Positions 45,311 to 53,926 of a stretch of DNA of 64,000 bases are shown here, piece by piece. This stretch comes from Saprospiraceae bacterium. GTDB lineage: Bacteria > Bacteroidota > Bacteroidia > Chitinophagales > Saprospiraceae. Under the pieces are notes generated by a model, which saw only the letters and a program-made list of their open reading frames with translations, made no database searches and had not been told where the DNA came from. Numbering within the stretch: the first letter of the stretch is position 1; the number at the start of each line of letters is the position of its first letter. The position numbers and the translations under genes were made by a program. The stretch spans positions 1 to 64,000 of the forward strand of contig JANQHF010000080.1 of NCBI GenBank assembly GCA_028282725.1, in the 5' to 3' direction.

Positions 45311-46945
45311 ATGAGAAAGATCTTTATTTTTGTCCTCATTTCCATCTTTATTTCGTGCAGTACTTCGAAGAGCACATTTTCCTATTCCAATCTTGAATAT
45401 CCCATACCAGCACCATTTGAAAATCTGGATACACTTGCCGTGAATGACTGGTGGAACAGGGGACCTAATCCCATCATCGATATGAACGTGGATCGCGATG
45501 AAGTCATCGCATTCGGTATCTATACCGTCTCCAATAATATCTTGAAATTATCAGCTCAGCTCTTCCCTTTATTCCCTTATGAATCGAGGACAGTACATCT
45601 GCAAATCAAAGAAGGTAATCGATGGGAGACGATTCAGTCCAGGGAGATCAATGACATCGGTTGGTCGGCCTTGTTTCGTATTGAGAATTGGAATCATACA
45701 AAGGACATTCCTTATCGATTGCATCATGGAAAGAATGCGGAATTTGAGGGTCTGATCCGAAAAGATCCTATTGATCAAACTGAAATCAAATTGGCTGCGC
45801 TATCCTGTAACAGCAACAAAGATCGAGGCATGAGGGAAGAGTACGTGCGCAATATAAATTTTCACGACCCTGACCTGGTGTTTTTTGCCGGTGACCAGTC
45901 CTATGACCATAAAGAACATACGGCGGCCTGGCTAAAATTTGGCATTCAATTCCGGGATATATTCAGAAACAGACCGTGTGTGACCATTCCCGATGACCAC
46001 GACATCGGGCAAGGAAATATTTGGGGAGAAAATGGGAAAAAAGCTGAAACACAGGCAGGAAACGACGGTGGATATTTTTTTGATGTAGACTATGTCAAAA
46101 TGGTCGAGCGCTGCCAAACGTCACATTTGCCGGATCCATTCGATCTGACCCCGATTGAAAGAGGCATCGGGGTTTATTACACCAATTTGGTAATCGGAGG
46201 TGTCGATTTTGCCATCATTGAAGATCGAAAGTTTAAGTCCGGCCCCAAAGGCAAGATCCCCCAGCAAGGACCGAGACCAGATCACATCAGAAATCCTGAA
46301 TATGATCCCAAATCCATAGATCTCGAGGGTCTCACCTTACTCGGTCAGAGGCAACTGGACTTTCTGAAGTCATGGGGAGAAAATAGGGAGGGAGTGGAGA
46401 TGAAGGCAGTACTTTCCCAAACAGGATTTTGCGGAGGAGCACATATTCATGGTTCGCTTGATAATCGCCTTCATGCCGATCTGGATTCAAATGGATGGCC
46501 ACAAACAGGTCGAAACAAAGCATTGAAGCTCATCAAAAAGGCCAATGCCGTTCACATAGGAGGTGACCAGCACCTGGCCACAGTCATTCATCATGGTATC
46601 GATGATTGGGAAGATGGTCCAGTCGCATTCATTGTACCGGCAATCGTCAATAATTACTACAGTCGCTGGTGGTGGCCGGAAGACGAACGTCCCGGTGAAA
46701 ATGCCAACAATGTATTGCCGTGGACGGGAAGATACTTTGATGGTTTCAGGAACAGGATTACCATGCAAGCTTATGTGAATCCGGAGAGTCCTTCCGACGG
46801 AGGTGGATATGGCTTGATCAGGTTTGACAAGAAAAATAAAACCGTAACATTCGAATGTTGGCCGAGATTTAGTGATTTGCGTCAAAGCGATGCAGAACAA
46901 TTCAAAGGATGGCCTTTTACGGTTGACTTAAAAATGGGTGAATGA
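45311..46945 (+). CDS. PhoD-like metallophosphatase, lipoprotein
   Basis: 544 residues with a lipoprotein signal (MRKIFIFVLISIFISC). An N-terminal beta domain precedes a PhoD-like phosphatase domain: ALSCNSN, DPDLVFFAGDQSYDH, IPDDHDIGQGNIWGENG, SQTGFCGG and VHIGGDQHLATVIHHG contain the metal-binding Asp, Asn and His residues. It acts outside the cytoplasm on phosphomonoesters or diesters; the substrate is unknown. Its stop overlaps the start of the zinc dehydrogenase by 4 bases, an odd partner for a phosphatase. Confidence 0.9.
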   Translation: MRKIFIFVLISIFISCSTSKSTFSYSNLEYPIPAPFENLDTLAVNDWWNRGPNPIIDMNVDRDEVIAFGIYTVSNNILKLSAQLFPLFPYESRTVHLQIKEGNRWETIQSREINDIGWSALFRIENWNHTKDIPYRLHHGKNAEFEGLIRKDPIDQTEIKLAALSCNSNKDRGMREEYVRNINFHDPDLVFFAGDQSYDHKEHTAAWLKFGIQFRDIFRNRPCVTIPDDHDIGQGNIWGENGKKAETQAGNDGGYFFDVDYVKMVERCQTSHLPDPFDLTPIERGIGVYYTNLVIGGVDFAIIEDRKFKSGPKGKIPQQGPRPDHIRNPEYDPKSIDLEGLTLLGQRQLDFLKSWGENREGVEMKAVLSQTGFCGGAHIHGSLDNRLHADLDSNGWPQTGRNKALKLIKKANAVHIGGDQHLATVIHHGIDDWEDGPVAFIVPAIVNNYYSRWWWPEDERPGENANNVLPWTGRYFDGFRNRITMQAYVNPESPSDGGGYGLIRFDKKNKTVTFECWPRFSDLRQSDAEQFKGWPFTVDLKMGE

Positions 46946-48057
46946 GTTTTTTATCAAAATCTGCAATAGGGTTGGGAAATGGAACATTCGTCCTTGACGA
47001 AGTGAGGGTCTTCCCTCCAAAAGAAGACGAGGTCTTGATACAAATGAAAGCAGCGGCACTTTGTCACACGGATATGGATTCGATGTCCTGGGGCAAGCCC
47101 ATCATTATGGGGCACGAAGGTGCCGGAATCGTACATCAGACCGGAAATCTCGTGGAAGATCTGAAACCAGGAGACCGGGTTGTTCTGAATTGGGCTACCC
47201 CTTGTAAATCCTGTGAACCATGTCAAAGAGGGCACGAACATATTTGTTCGACAAACTCTCCAGTCGTGGTTGGGAAAAATGGTTATTCTCCCGGACATGC
47301 CAGGTTAAACGGTTCGCAGTGGAAGCAAAAACCCATTGAAAGATCATTTAATTTAGGCACCCTTTCCGAATACGTGTTGGTCAGGAGAACTGCATTGACA
47401 AAGATATCTGTTGACCGGCTTTCATTTTCTTCGGCCAGTATCCTGAGTTGCGGCGTCATGACGGGATTTGGCTCGGTGGTCAATATTGCCAAAGTGAAAG
47501 CGGGTTCTACTGTTACAGTGCTGGGTACCGGGGGAGTCGGCTTAAACGTCATTCAGGGGGCTAAAATCTCCAAGGCCTCTAAGATCATTGGGGTCGATGT
47601 CAATGAAAACAGGTTGGAAATGGCGCTAAATTTTGGGGCAACGGATGTGGTACTCGCCGATCCTTCTGACTCCGGATTACTCGTTGCTGCGGAACGAGTA
47701 AAGGTATTGAATGGAGGTGCAGGAACGGATTATGCGTTTGAATGTACGGCTATGCCGGAACTAGGTGCCGCACCACTGGCGATGATTCGAAATGCGGGCA
47801 TGGCTGTACAAGTCAGCGGAATTGAGCAAGAGATTAGCATAGACATGAATTTGTTTGAATGGGACAAGGTCTATATCAATCCCTTGTATGGAGGATGTAA
47901 TCCGGACCGCGATTTTCCAAAAATGATGGACTTGTATGATTCAGGTGATTTGCTGCTCGACGAAATGGTTACAAATACCTACCCGTTGGAAGAATTGGAA
48001 ACGGCATTTGACGATATGCTCCTTGGGAAAAATGCCAAGGGAGTAATCACTTTTTAA
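46942..48057 (+). CDS. Zinc-dependent alcohol dehydrogenase (MDR)
   Basis: A 371-residue cytoplasmic enzyme. Catalytic zinc ligands are in LCHTD (Cys41) and GHEGAG (His58, Glu59). Structural zinc ligands are Cys88, Cys91, Cys94 and Cys102 in CKSCEPCQRGHEHIC. The Rossmann motif LGTGGVGLNVIQGA followed by GVDVNENRLEMA (acidic residue after strand 2) indicates NAD. It is closest in layout to class III/aryl-alcohol or thiol-adduct formaldehyde dehydrogenases. Translation is coupled to PhoD upstream, and an esterase starts one base downstream of its stop. Confidence 0.92.
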   Translation: MSFLSKSAIGLGNGTFVLDEVRVFPPKEDEVLIQMKAAALCHTDMDSMSWGKPIIMGHEGAGIVHQTGNLVEDLKPGDRVVLNWATPCKSCEPCQRGHEHICSTNSPVVVGKNGYSPGHARLNGSQWKQKPIERSFNLGTLSEYVLVRRTALTKISVDRLSFSSASILSCGVMTGFGSVVNIAKVKAGSTVTVLGTGGVGLNVIQGAKISKASKIIGVDVNENRLEMALNFGATDVVLADPSDSGLLVAAERVKVLNGGAGTDYAFECTAMPELGAAPLAMIRNAGMAVQVSGIEQEISIDMNLFEWDKVYINPLYGGCNPDRDFPKMMDLYDSGDLLLDEMVTNTYPLEELETAFDDMLLGKNAKGVITF

Positions 48058-48058
48058 G

Positions 48059-48898
48059 ATGAGTCATTTCAGAACAGTAAAGATCTCAGACCCAAGGTTT
48101 CCCGCTGATGATTTGCAATTTGTCACGGTCAAATCCGAGCACTTGAAAGGTCGGGGCGACATCTGCTTATGGGTGCCAGATTATGAAGACTTGAAAGACG
48201 TGCCTATTGTCCTTCTTTTGCATGGCGTGTACGGGAGTGCCTGGTCATGGGCATTGAATGCCGGAGCCCATCTTACCGCCAAAAGATTGATCACCGAAGG
48301 CGTAATCAAACCGATGATAATTGCAATGCCATCCGATGGTCTCTGGGGAGATGGATCAGGTTACCTGCCGCATACTGATGTCGACTACGAGCAATGGATT
48401 GTACAAGATGTTCCCCAGGCGGTTAGAGAAGTCATTCCGGCAGTTGGAAATACTCGGTCAACATACATATGCGGTTTGTCGATGGGTGGGTTTGGTGCGC
48501 TGAGGATAGGCGCAAAATATGGCGGTAGGTTTCATGGAATGTCCGGGCACAGCTCGATCACTTCACTGGACCAAATGAAGCTCTTTGTGGAAGAGGGTCT
48601 GGGCCTTTACCGCCAGGAAAGACAAGAGGACGAGGATGTTTTTCTTACAATCCATGAAAACAGAGATCAACTGTCACCTTTTAGATTTGATTGTGGAAAA
48701 GATGATCTGTTGATCGAACATAATCGTATGCTTCACACGCGTCTTGTTGACGCTCAGATTGATCATACTTATGAGGAATTTGAAGGGAGCCATGAGTGGC
48801 CATATTGGGAAGAGCATCTTGAAAAGAGTTTGATCTTCTTTGATAAAATCCACAACAGATCTGTTCAAAATTCGTCGAAAATCCTGGATAGAAAATGA
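48059..48898 (+). CDS. Esterase (esterase D/S-formylglutathione hydrolase-like)
   Basis: A 279-residue alpha/beta hydrolase without a signal peptide. LLLHGVYGSAWSW forms the oxyanion region and GLSMGGFGALR carries the nucleophile Ser141. FDCGKDDLLIEHN supplies the acid and EGSHEWPYWEEHL the histidine. The family includes S-formylglutathione hydrolases and sugar-ester esterases. Next to a zinc dehydrogenase, a thiol-linked aldehyde detoxification step is possible, but a sugar deacetylase is equally plausible in a sulfatase cluster. Confidence 0.87.
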   Translation: MSHFRTVKISDPRFPADDLQFVTVKSEHLKGRGDICLWVPDYEDLKDVPIVLLLHGVYGSAWSWALNAGAHLTAKRLITEGVIKPMIIAMPSDGLWGDGSGYLPHTDVDYEQWIVQDVPQAVREVIPAVGNTRSTYICGLSMGGFGALRIGAKYGGRFHGMSGHSSITSLDQMKLFVEEGLGLYRQERQEDEDVFLTIHENRDQLSPFRFDCGKDDLLIEHNRMLHTRLVDAQIDHTYEEFEGSHEWPYWEEHLEKSLIFFDKIHNRSVQNSSKILDRK

Positions 48899-48958
48899 TC
48901 CAAAATCTACCAAAATAGAACATAGCTTGGATAAGTGGGGAAATAGTTTAATTATAAG

Positions 48959-49084
48959 GCAGGCGATAACTTAAAGGCAGGTGATAGCTTAAAGCCAGGT
49001 GACAGCTTAAAGCCAGGTGACAGCTTAAAGCCAGGCGACACCTTCAAGCCAGGTGACAGCTTAAAGCCAGAGGATCGCTCTTAG
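48959..49084 (+). repeat. 18-bp tandem repeat between convergent genes
   Basis: Six full units (48959-49066) of consensus CCAGGTGACAGCTTAAAG and a degenerate seventh (to 49084) lie between the stops of two convergent genes. Read on the plus strand in one frame they spell PGDSLK repeats, ending at a TAG at 49082-49084, but no start codon follows the in-frame TAG at 48944-48946. An inverted, shortened copy at 49092-49110 overlaps the end of the minus-strand gene. Confidence 0.92.
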
Positions 49085-49110
49085 CCCCCGGGCCGCTTTA
49101 AGTCACCCGG
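49049..49110. terminator. Hairpin between the last repeat unit and its inverted copy
   Basis: Unit six (CCAGGTGACAGCTTAAAGCC from 49049) can pair with GGCCGCTTTAAGTCACC (49091-49107), leaving a small bulge. The hairpin would lie in the 3' regions of both convergent transcripts and could end or protect both. No long T run follows, so intrinsic termination is uncertain. Confidence 0.4.
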
Positions 49111-50099
49111 ACAATGCCGATAAGCACCGAACCCGTTTTCTCACCTCTTTCCACATAACCAAAGGCATCAGGTACGGTCTGCAGGTTATATGTACGGTCC
49201 ACAACAGCTTTGAATTTACCTTCACTCACAAGCTTAGTAACCAGTTGGATCGTATCCGTTACATTTCGGGGAACCGGGAAGACCACCTTTTTTCTGTAGA
49301 ACCTTCCGGGCAGCCTGCTCAATAAGGGAGTAAATAGGGAGTAAAAGACGTTTTCAGAGTTTTTACCCATTTCGGATGAAATGTACACTCCACCCTCTTT
49401 TATCAATTTCCTGCACTTCGAAAATGAGCTTTTCCCGACTGTATCGAATATATGATTATACTCTTCATCAAGGGCCGTGAAGTCTTGTAGAGTATAGTCA
49501 ATGACTTGCCCGGCACCCAGTGACTTCATCAGTTCAATATTATTTGTTGAACATACGGCAGTCACATGAGCCCCCATATTTGCCAATATTTGGAGGGTGG
49601 CCGATCCTATGGCTCCCGATGCACCGTTGACGAGGATTCTATCCCCTTCTCGCATGGTGACCTTGTTAATGAAATTGTATCCGTAATGCGCTCCTTCCAA
49701 GGTGCCTGCTACTTCTTCAATTTTGATTTTTTCCGGTATCACTCCCAGGTGATCCTCCTCAGAAATTACCAGATATTCTGCCCAACTCTCGAGTCCCGTA
49801 TCATTGAAACCAAATACCCGGTCCCCGACTTTGAATTTAGTAACTTCCTTGCCTGCCTCAATGACCTCGCCGGCAAACTCGGTTCCCGGGATTTCTTTCT
49901 TTGGTTTGAATAGTCCTGTCACCAACCGCATGAACCAGGGCTTCGCCCTGACGGTTGCACAGTCCGTCCGATTGACTGTCCCAAAGTGCACCTTTACCAA
50001 CAGGTCATTTCGGCCAGGAACAGGTCGGTCGAGCTCTACATATTGAAGTACCTCCTGCCCCCCGTATTGAGTGTATTTAATTGCTTTCAAATCAAACAA
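49098..50099 (-). CDS. MDR-family NAD(P)-dependent oxidoreductase (quinone oxidoreductase-like)
   Basis: A 333-residue medium-chain dehydrogenase lacking the zinc ligands of true alcohol dehydrogenases. VPGRNDLLVKVHFGTVNRTDC and PGTEFAGEVIEAG are the N-terminal landmarks. ILVNGASGAIGSATLQILANMGAHVTAVCS is the nucleotide-binding fold with a GxxGxxG-like motif typical of NADPH-using quinone reductases. It is predicted cytoplasmic with unknown substrate. Its TAA (49100-49098) lies within the inverted copy of the neighbouring 18-bp repeat. Confidence 0.9.
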   Translation of the reverse strand: MFDLKAIKYTQYGGQEVLQYVELDRPVPGRNDLLVKVHFGTVNRTDCATVRAKPWFMRLVTGLFKPKKEIPGTEFAGEVIEAGKEVTKFKVGDRVFGFNDTGLESWAEYLVISEEDHLGVIPEKIKIEEVAGTLEGAHYGYNFINKVTMREGDRILVNGASGAIGSATLQILANMGAHVTAVCSTNNIELMKSLGAGQVIDYTLQDFTALDEEYNHIFDTVGKSSFSKCRKLIKEGGVYISSEMGKNSENVFYSLFTPLLSRLPGRFYRKKVVFPVPRNVTDTIQLVTKLVSEGKFKAVVDRTYNLQTVPDAFGYVERGEKTGSVLIGIVRVT

Positions 50100-50176
50100 A
50101 ATCAGTCTGGTTTCAGATAGTTCCTTTTATCATTATCAGATCAAAGGGTCTATTGATCTCAGATGAACAATCTTTA

Positions 50177-50953
50177 TTAAGTCTTGTCGTATTCCAGTTT
50201 TTTCGCTTTTTCCCAAAGTAGATCCATTTCTTCCAGAGTCATTTCGGACATAGGTTTGTTCGCATTCTGTTCGATATATTCTATCCGGTCTTTAAATTTT
50301 CGGTTGGTGAGATCCAGAGCCCGGTTGGCATCGATGTCAAGAAAACGGGCATAATTGACAAGGGCAAATAGTAAATCTCCAAATTCTTCCGTCTTCTTTT
50401 CTGTGTGACCATTGTGCAAGGCTTGCTGGAACTCTGACAATTCTTCTTCTACCTTCTTCCATACGTCCTCCGTATGTTCCCATTCAAATCCGACCTGCCC
50501 TGCTTTTTCCTGCATCCGCTGAGCCTTGATCAAAGCTGGCAATGCATTGGGCACACCCTGGAGGATGCTTTTTTTGCCTTCTCTCATTTTTATCCGCTCC
50601 CAATTCTGCTTTACCTCAGCATCGTCGTTCACTTTTATATCACCATAAATATGCGGATGACGGCGGATTAATTTATCGCAAACAGAATGAATGGCATCAG
50701 AAATATCAAAAGCCTTCTTTTCTTCAGCAATTCTGGAATAAAAAACCATGTGCAGCATTAAGTCACCAATCTCTTCTTTCACATTTCCTAAATCACCACT
50801 TTCGATGGCATCAACCAATTCGTATGTTTCCTCAACGGTCAGAGAAGAGAGGGATTCCATCGTTTGTTTCCTGTCCCAGGGGCATTGCTCCCTTAATTCG
50901 TCCATTATTCTTACCAGGCGACCAAAGGCTTCCTTTCTTTCGTGAGCTGACAA
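50177..50953 (-). CDS. mazG: Nucleoside triphosphate pyrophosphohydrolase MazG
   Basis: The 258-residue enzyme cleaves (d)NTPs to monophosphates and pyrophosphate. It has two MazG-type helical repeats. The first has LREQCPWDRKQTMESL, VEETYELVDAIESG and EIGDLMLHMVFYSRIAEE; the second has KVEEELSEFQQAL and EFGDLLFALVNYARFL. The EExxE and ExxD metal-binding sets are present in each. Length and order match house-cleaning MazG. Confidence 0.95.
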   Translation of the reverse strand: MSAHERKEAFGRLVRIMDELREQCPWDRKQTMESLSSLTVEETYELVDAIESGDLGNVKEEIGDLMLHMVFYSRIAEEKKAFDISDAIHSVCDKLIRRHPHIYGDIKVNDDAEVKQNWERIKMREGKKSILQGVPNALPALIKAQRMQEKAGQVGFEWEHTEDVWKKVEEELSEFQQALHNGHTEKKTEEFGDLLFALVNYARFLDIDANRALDLTNRKFKDRIEYIEQNANKPMSEMTLEEMDLLWEKAKKLEYDKT

Positions 50954-51051
50954 CTTTACGCTAATTTTAACCGTTCAAATAACAAAAGTAACGAAACCAT
51001 ATATAGGTAGTTCTTTTAATGTAAATTGCGGTCATTCTTAACTAAGAATAT

Positions 51052-51264
51052 ATGAATACCTTCCTGGCAACCTTGCTGATCATTTTCGCTGTTTTCGGAA
51101 TCTCGTTTATCTTATTGAATATCCGCCACATTGTAACCGGTAATGAGTTCCGAGGCACATGCGCCACCAATAATCCCATGGTAAAAAATGAATTCGGCGA
51201 ATGTAATGTATGTGGAAAACTTCCGGAGGAGGAGTGCAAGATGCCCGAGGTTGTCAAACAATAA
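51052..51264 (+). CDS. Small Cys-rich membrane protein
   Basis: A 70-residue protein with one N-terminal membrane segment (about 4-24) and a short tail containing Cys residues in FRGTCATNNPMVKNEFGECNVCGKLPEEEC. The spaced Cys set suggests metal or disulfide binding. It resembles a Bacteroidota 'membrane or secreted protein' recalled beside Na+-NQR or ApbE genes; no such genes occur here. The PIG-L gene begins 23 bases downstream of its stop. Confidence 0.75.
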   Translation: MNTFLATLLIIFAVFGISFILLNIRHIVTGNEFRGTCATNNPMVKNEFGECNVCGKLPEEECKMPEVVKQ

Positions 51265-51287
51265 TTCTACTAACTGATCTTGCTTTC

Positions 51288-53834
51288 ATGATAAAATTTA
51301 AACTGTTTTTCATTTGCTGCCTCATTCTTTTGTTTGGTACGGCCCAGTCACAACGTCCGGTGAAGCCAAATGCCAATGAGATATATGATGCCGTTCAAAA
51401 ACTCAATGTCCTTGGAACTGTGTTATACATCGCTGCACATCCGGATGATGAAAACACCCGGATGATCTCATATTTCGCCAATAAAAGAAAGGTAAGGACA
51501 GCCTACTTGTCATTAACGAGGGGCGATGGAGGACAAAACCTTATCGGAACTGAAATCTGGGAGAAATTAGGTCTGATCCGTACAAATGAACTGCTTATGG
51601 CCAGAAGTGTTGACGGTGGCAATCAATTCTTCAGCAGGGCCAATGACTTTGGTTATTCCAAGCATCCGGATGAAACCCTTGCATTCTGGAATAAGGAAGA
51701 GGTCATGCACGATATCATAAAGGTCATGCGTGAATTCCGGCCTGATATTGTCGTCAACAGGTTTGATCATCGTCGGGCAGGCAGAACACATGGACATCAT
51801 ACAAGCTCGGCAATTCTCTCGGTTGAAGCATGCGATATTGCAGGTGATCCAGCTTCATATGCTGAACGATTAGGACATTTGGAACCATGGCAACCACAAC
51901 GAGTATTTTTCAATACCGGCTGGTGGTTTTACGGAGGACGGGACCGGTTCAGGGAAGCGGATAAATCAAATCTTTATACGCTGGATGCAGGTGTGTACTA
52001 TCCAACGAAAGGACTTTCGAATAATGAAATAGCGGCACTCAGCCGATCCATGCATAAAAGCCAGGGATTCGGATCCACAGGTACAAGAGGAAGGGAAATC
52101 GAATACCTGGAGTTAGTCAAAGGAAACTCTCCAAATGTCAAAGACGATCCCTTGAGTGGGATCGATTGCACATGGGCAAGGGTGGAAGGAGGACGGCAAG
52201 TTCAAGTGAAGATTGATGCACTGATACAAGATTACAATTTTGCCGAACCCTCAAAAAATATTCAGGCACTGGTAGACATTCACAAAGCCATTCAAGACAT
52301 TTCGGATAAACACTGGAGAGAGATCAAACTTCGAGAAGTAGAAGACATCATCTTGGCCAGTACCGGTTTGTTTCTGGAAGCAGTTGTGAATAAGGAGACA
52401 GCCGTGCGCGGGGAAGATCTCAACATTCAATTTGAAATGATCAATCGCTCCGGACGTAAGGCAACAGTGGATCATATCTCACTTGTTGATAATGAAGATG
52501 TACTTGACATCGATAAAGACCTGTTTGAAAATGAACGTGTCATAACAGAGTATACTCTTTCCATCCCGGAAGATCATCCCCTTTCCAATCCCTACTGGCT
52601 CAATGAAAAAGGGACACTTGGCATGTATAGTGTTCCGGACGAACAATTAATTGGCAAGCCTGTATCTGATGCGATATACACTGCTCAATTTCATCTCAAT
52701 ATAGAAGGTCTCCCTGTTGTGGTATCCAGGGATCTGATCTACAAGACGAATAGTCCGGTTGATGGCGAGGTGTATAAGCCCTTTTATATTGTACCTGCAG
52801 CTTCCGTATCATTTTCTGATCCGATATATATCTTCCCGGACCAGGATTCGAAGGAAATTGGAGTCAATCTCAAGGCATACAGGGACTCATTGAAGGGACG
52901 TCTGGAAATTGCACATCCTGAATCCTGGCAAATTCGACCGACCAGCGTTGCAATCGACATGGAAAGAAAAGGAGAAGAGCAAAATATCACTTTTTCGATA
53001 TCAGGTCCGGGGGGGGCGTCATCCGACGAATTCACGGTTCATTTGATACTTGAGGATGGTACAAAACTGGATCAGAAAGTCAATCATATCAATTATGACC
53101 ACATTCCATCCCAGGTATTGCTTGCATCAGCCAAAGCAAAATTTGAGCGATTAAATATCAAGACACAGGGAAAGAAAATCGCTTACCTGCAGGGTGCCGG
53201 AGATGACATTCCGCAAAACCTGAGGCAGATCGGGTATGAAGTAGATGAAGTCGGGGTATCAGACCTGACCTCTGAAAATCTCAAATCCTATGATGCTCTG
53301 GTTATGGGGATTAGAGCTTACAATACCAAGAGAGAATTGTTCTTGAAAAAGAAGGTCCTCGACGAATATATGCAGGGAGGAGGAACGGTCGTGGTTCAGT
53401 ACAACACAAGTCGTCGTATCAAGGGAGATGATATTGCTCCTTACCCAATGGAATTGTCAAGGGATCGCGTCACCGATGAATTGGCAGAGGTGCGCTTTGA
53501 GATTCCCGACCATGAGGTATTGAATTACCCCAATAAGATTACAGCCAAGGATTTTGAAGGATGGGTGCAGGAACGCGGATTGTACTTCCCCAATAATTGG
53601 TCCGACGAATATTCAGCTCCCCTATCCTGTAATGACAAGGGGGAACCCTCCAGGCTTGGAGGATTGCTCATTGCAGAGGTTGGGAAGGGTCACTTCATAT
53701 ATACCGGGTATTCCTGGTTCAGACAACTTCCCGCCGGAGTTCCGGGGGCATTCAGATTATTCGCCAATTTACTCTCTATTGGGAAAAATGCTGAAATCAA
53801 GAATTCCGCATCTGAATCCGGACAAGATGAATAA
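51288..53834 (+). CDS. Secreted PIG-L-family deacetylase with GATase-like C-terminus
   Basis: 848 residues with a signal peptide (MIKFKLFFICCLILLFGTAQSQ). The PIG-L/LmbE deacetylase domain (about 40-300) has the metal motif AAHPDDENTR (His51, Asp53, Asp54) and GRTHGHHTSS. A beta-rich middle follows, then a class I glutamine-amidotransferase/ThuA-like domain (about 620-830: KIAYLQGAGDDIPQNLRQIG, YDALVMGIRAYN). Such fusions probably remove N-acetyl groups from sugars outside the cell. The start is the ATG before the signal; an in-frame extension upstream overlaps the previous gene. Confidence 0.9.
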   Translation: MIKFKLFFICCLILLFGTAQSQRPVKPNANEIYDAVQKLNVLGTVLYIAAHPDDENTRMISYFANKRKVRTAYLSLTRGDGGQNLIGTEIWEKLGLIRTNELLMARSVDGGNQFFSRANDFGYSKHPDETLAFWNKEEVMHDIIKVMREFRPDIVVNRFDHRRAGRTHGHHTSSAILSVEACDIAGDPASYAERLGHLEPWQPQRVFFNTGWWFYGGRDRFREADKSNLYTLDAGVYYPTKGLSNNEIAALSRSMHKSQGFGSTGTRGREIEYLELVKGNSPNVKDDPLSGIDCTWARVEGGRQVQVKIDALIQDYNFAEPSKNIQALVDIHKAIQDISDKHWREIKLREVEDIILASTGLFLEAVVNKETAVRGEDLNIQFEMINRSGRKATVDHISLVDNEDVLDIDKDLFENERVITEYTLSIPEDHPLSNPYWLNEKGTLGMYSVPDEQLIGKPVSDAIYTAQFHLNIEGLPVVVSRDLIYKTNSPVDGEVYKPFYIVPAASVSFSDPIYIFPDQDSKEIGVNLKAYRDSLKGRLEIAHPESWQIRPTSVAIDMERKGEEQNITFSISGPGGASSDEFTVHLILEDGTKLDQKVNHINYDHIPSQVLLASAKAKFERLNIKTQGKKIAYLQGAGDDIPQNLRQIGYEVDEVGVSDLTSENLKSYDALVMGIRAYNTKRELFLKKKVLDEYMQGGGTVVVQYNTSRRIKGDDIAPYPMELSRDRVTDELAEVRFEIPDHEVLNYPNKITAKDFEGWVQERGLYFPNNWSDEYSAPLSCNDKGEPSRLGGLLIAEVGKGHFIYTGYSWFRQLPAGVPGAFRLFANLLSIGKNAEIKNSASESGQDE

Positions 53835-53922
53835 ATGGACTAATAGATACATTGGTATTTTACTGATGAATGCCATCTATATTATCATTTTTTACATCCT
53901 CCTGATAACATTTCAAGCCTAG
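53827..53922 (+). CDS. 31-residue single-span membrane peptide
   Basis: This short frame starts ATGAATAAATGG, overlaps the PIG-L stop by eight bases and ends four bases before the SSS symporter. The peptide is MNKWTNRYIGILLMNAIYII followed by IFYILLITFQA. It has a short charged N-terminus and a single hydrophobic helix of about 20 residues. The tight coupling to both neighbours supports translation. It may be a small subunit or regulator of the symporter. Conservation is untested. Confidence 0.6.
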   Translation: MNKWTNRYIGILLMNAIYIIIFYILLITFQA

Positions 53923-53926
53923 CTGA

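Noticed and set aside
46487..46900. 137-residue minus-strand frame inside the PhoD-like gene
   Set aside because: It is a shadow of the metal-binding region on the opposite strand.
39868..48898. Canonical polysaccharide utilisation locus
   Set aside because: There are no SusC, SusD, glycoside hydrolase or lyase genes, so sulfatases alone do not justify the label.
48959..49084. CRISPR array
   Set aside because: The 18-bp units are directly adjacent without spacers, so this is a simple tandem repeat.
48947..49084. Short protein of PGDSLK repeats
   Set aside because: The frame has no usable start codon after the in-frame TAG at 48944; kept only as a possible decayed coding repeat.
53554..53826. 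Longer plus-strand frame leading into the 31-residue membrane peptide
   Set aside because: It runs out of frame through the conserved C-terminus of the PIG-L gene; only the final ATG at 53827 gives a sensible product.
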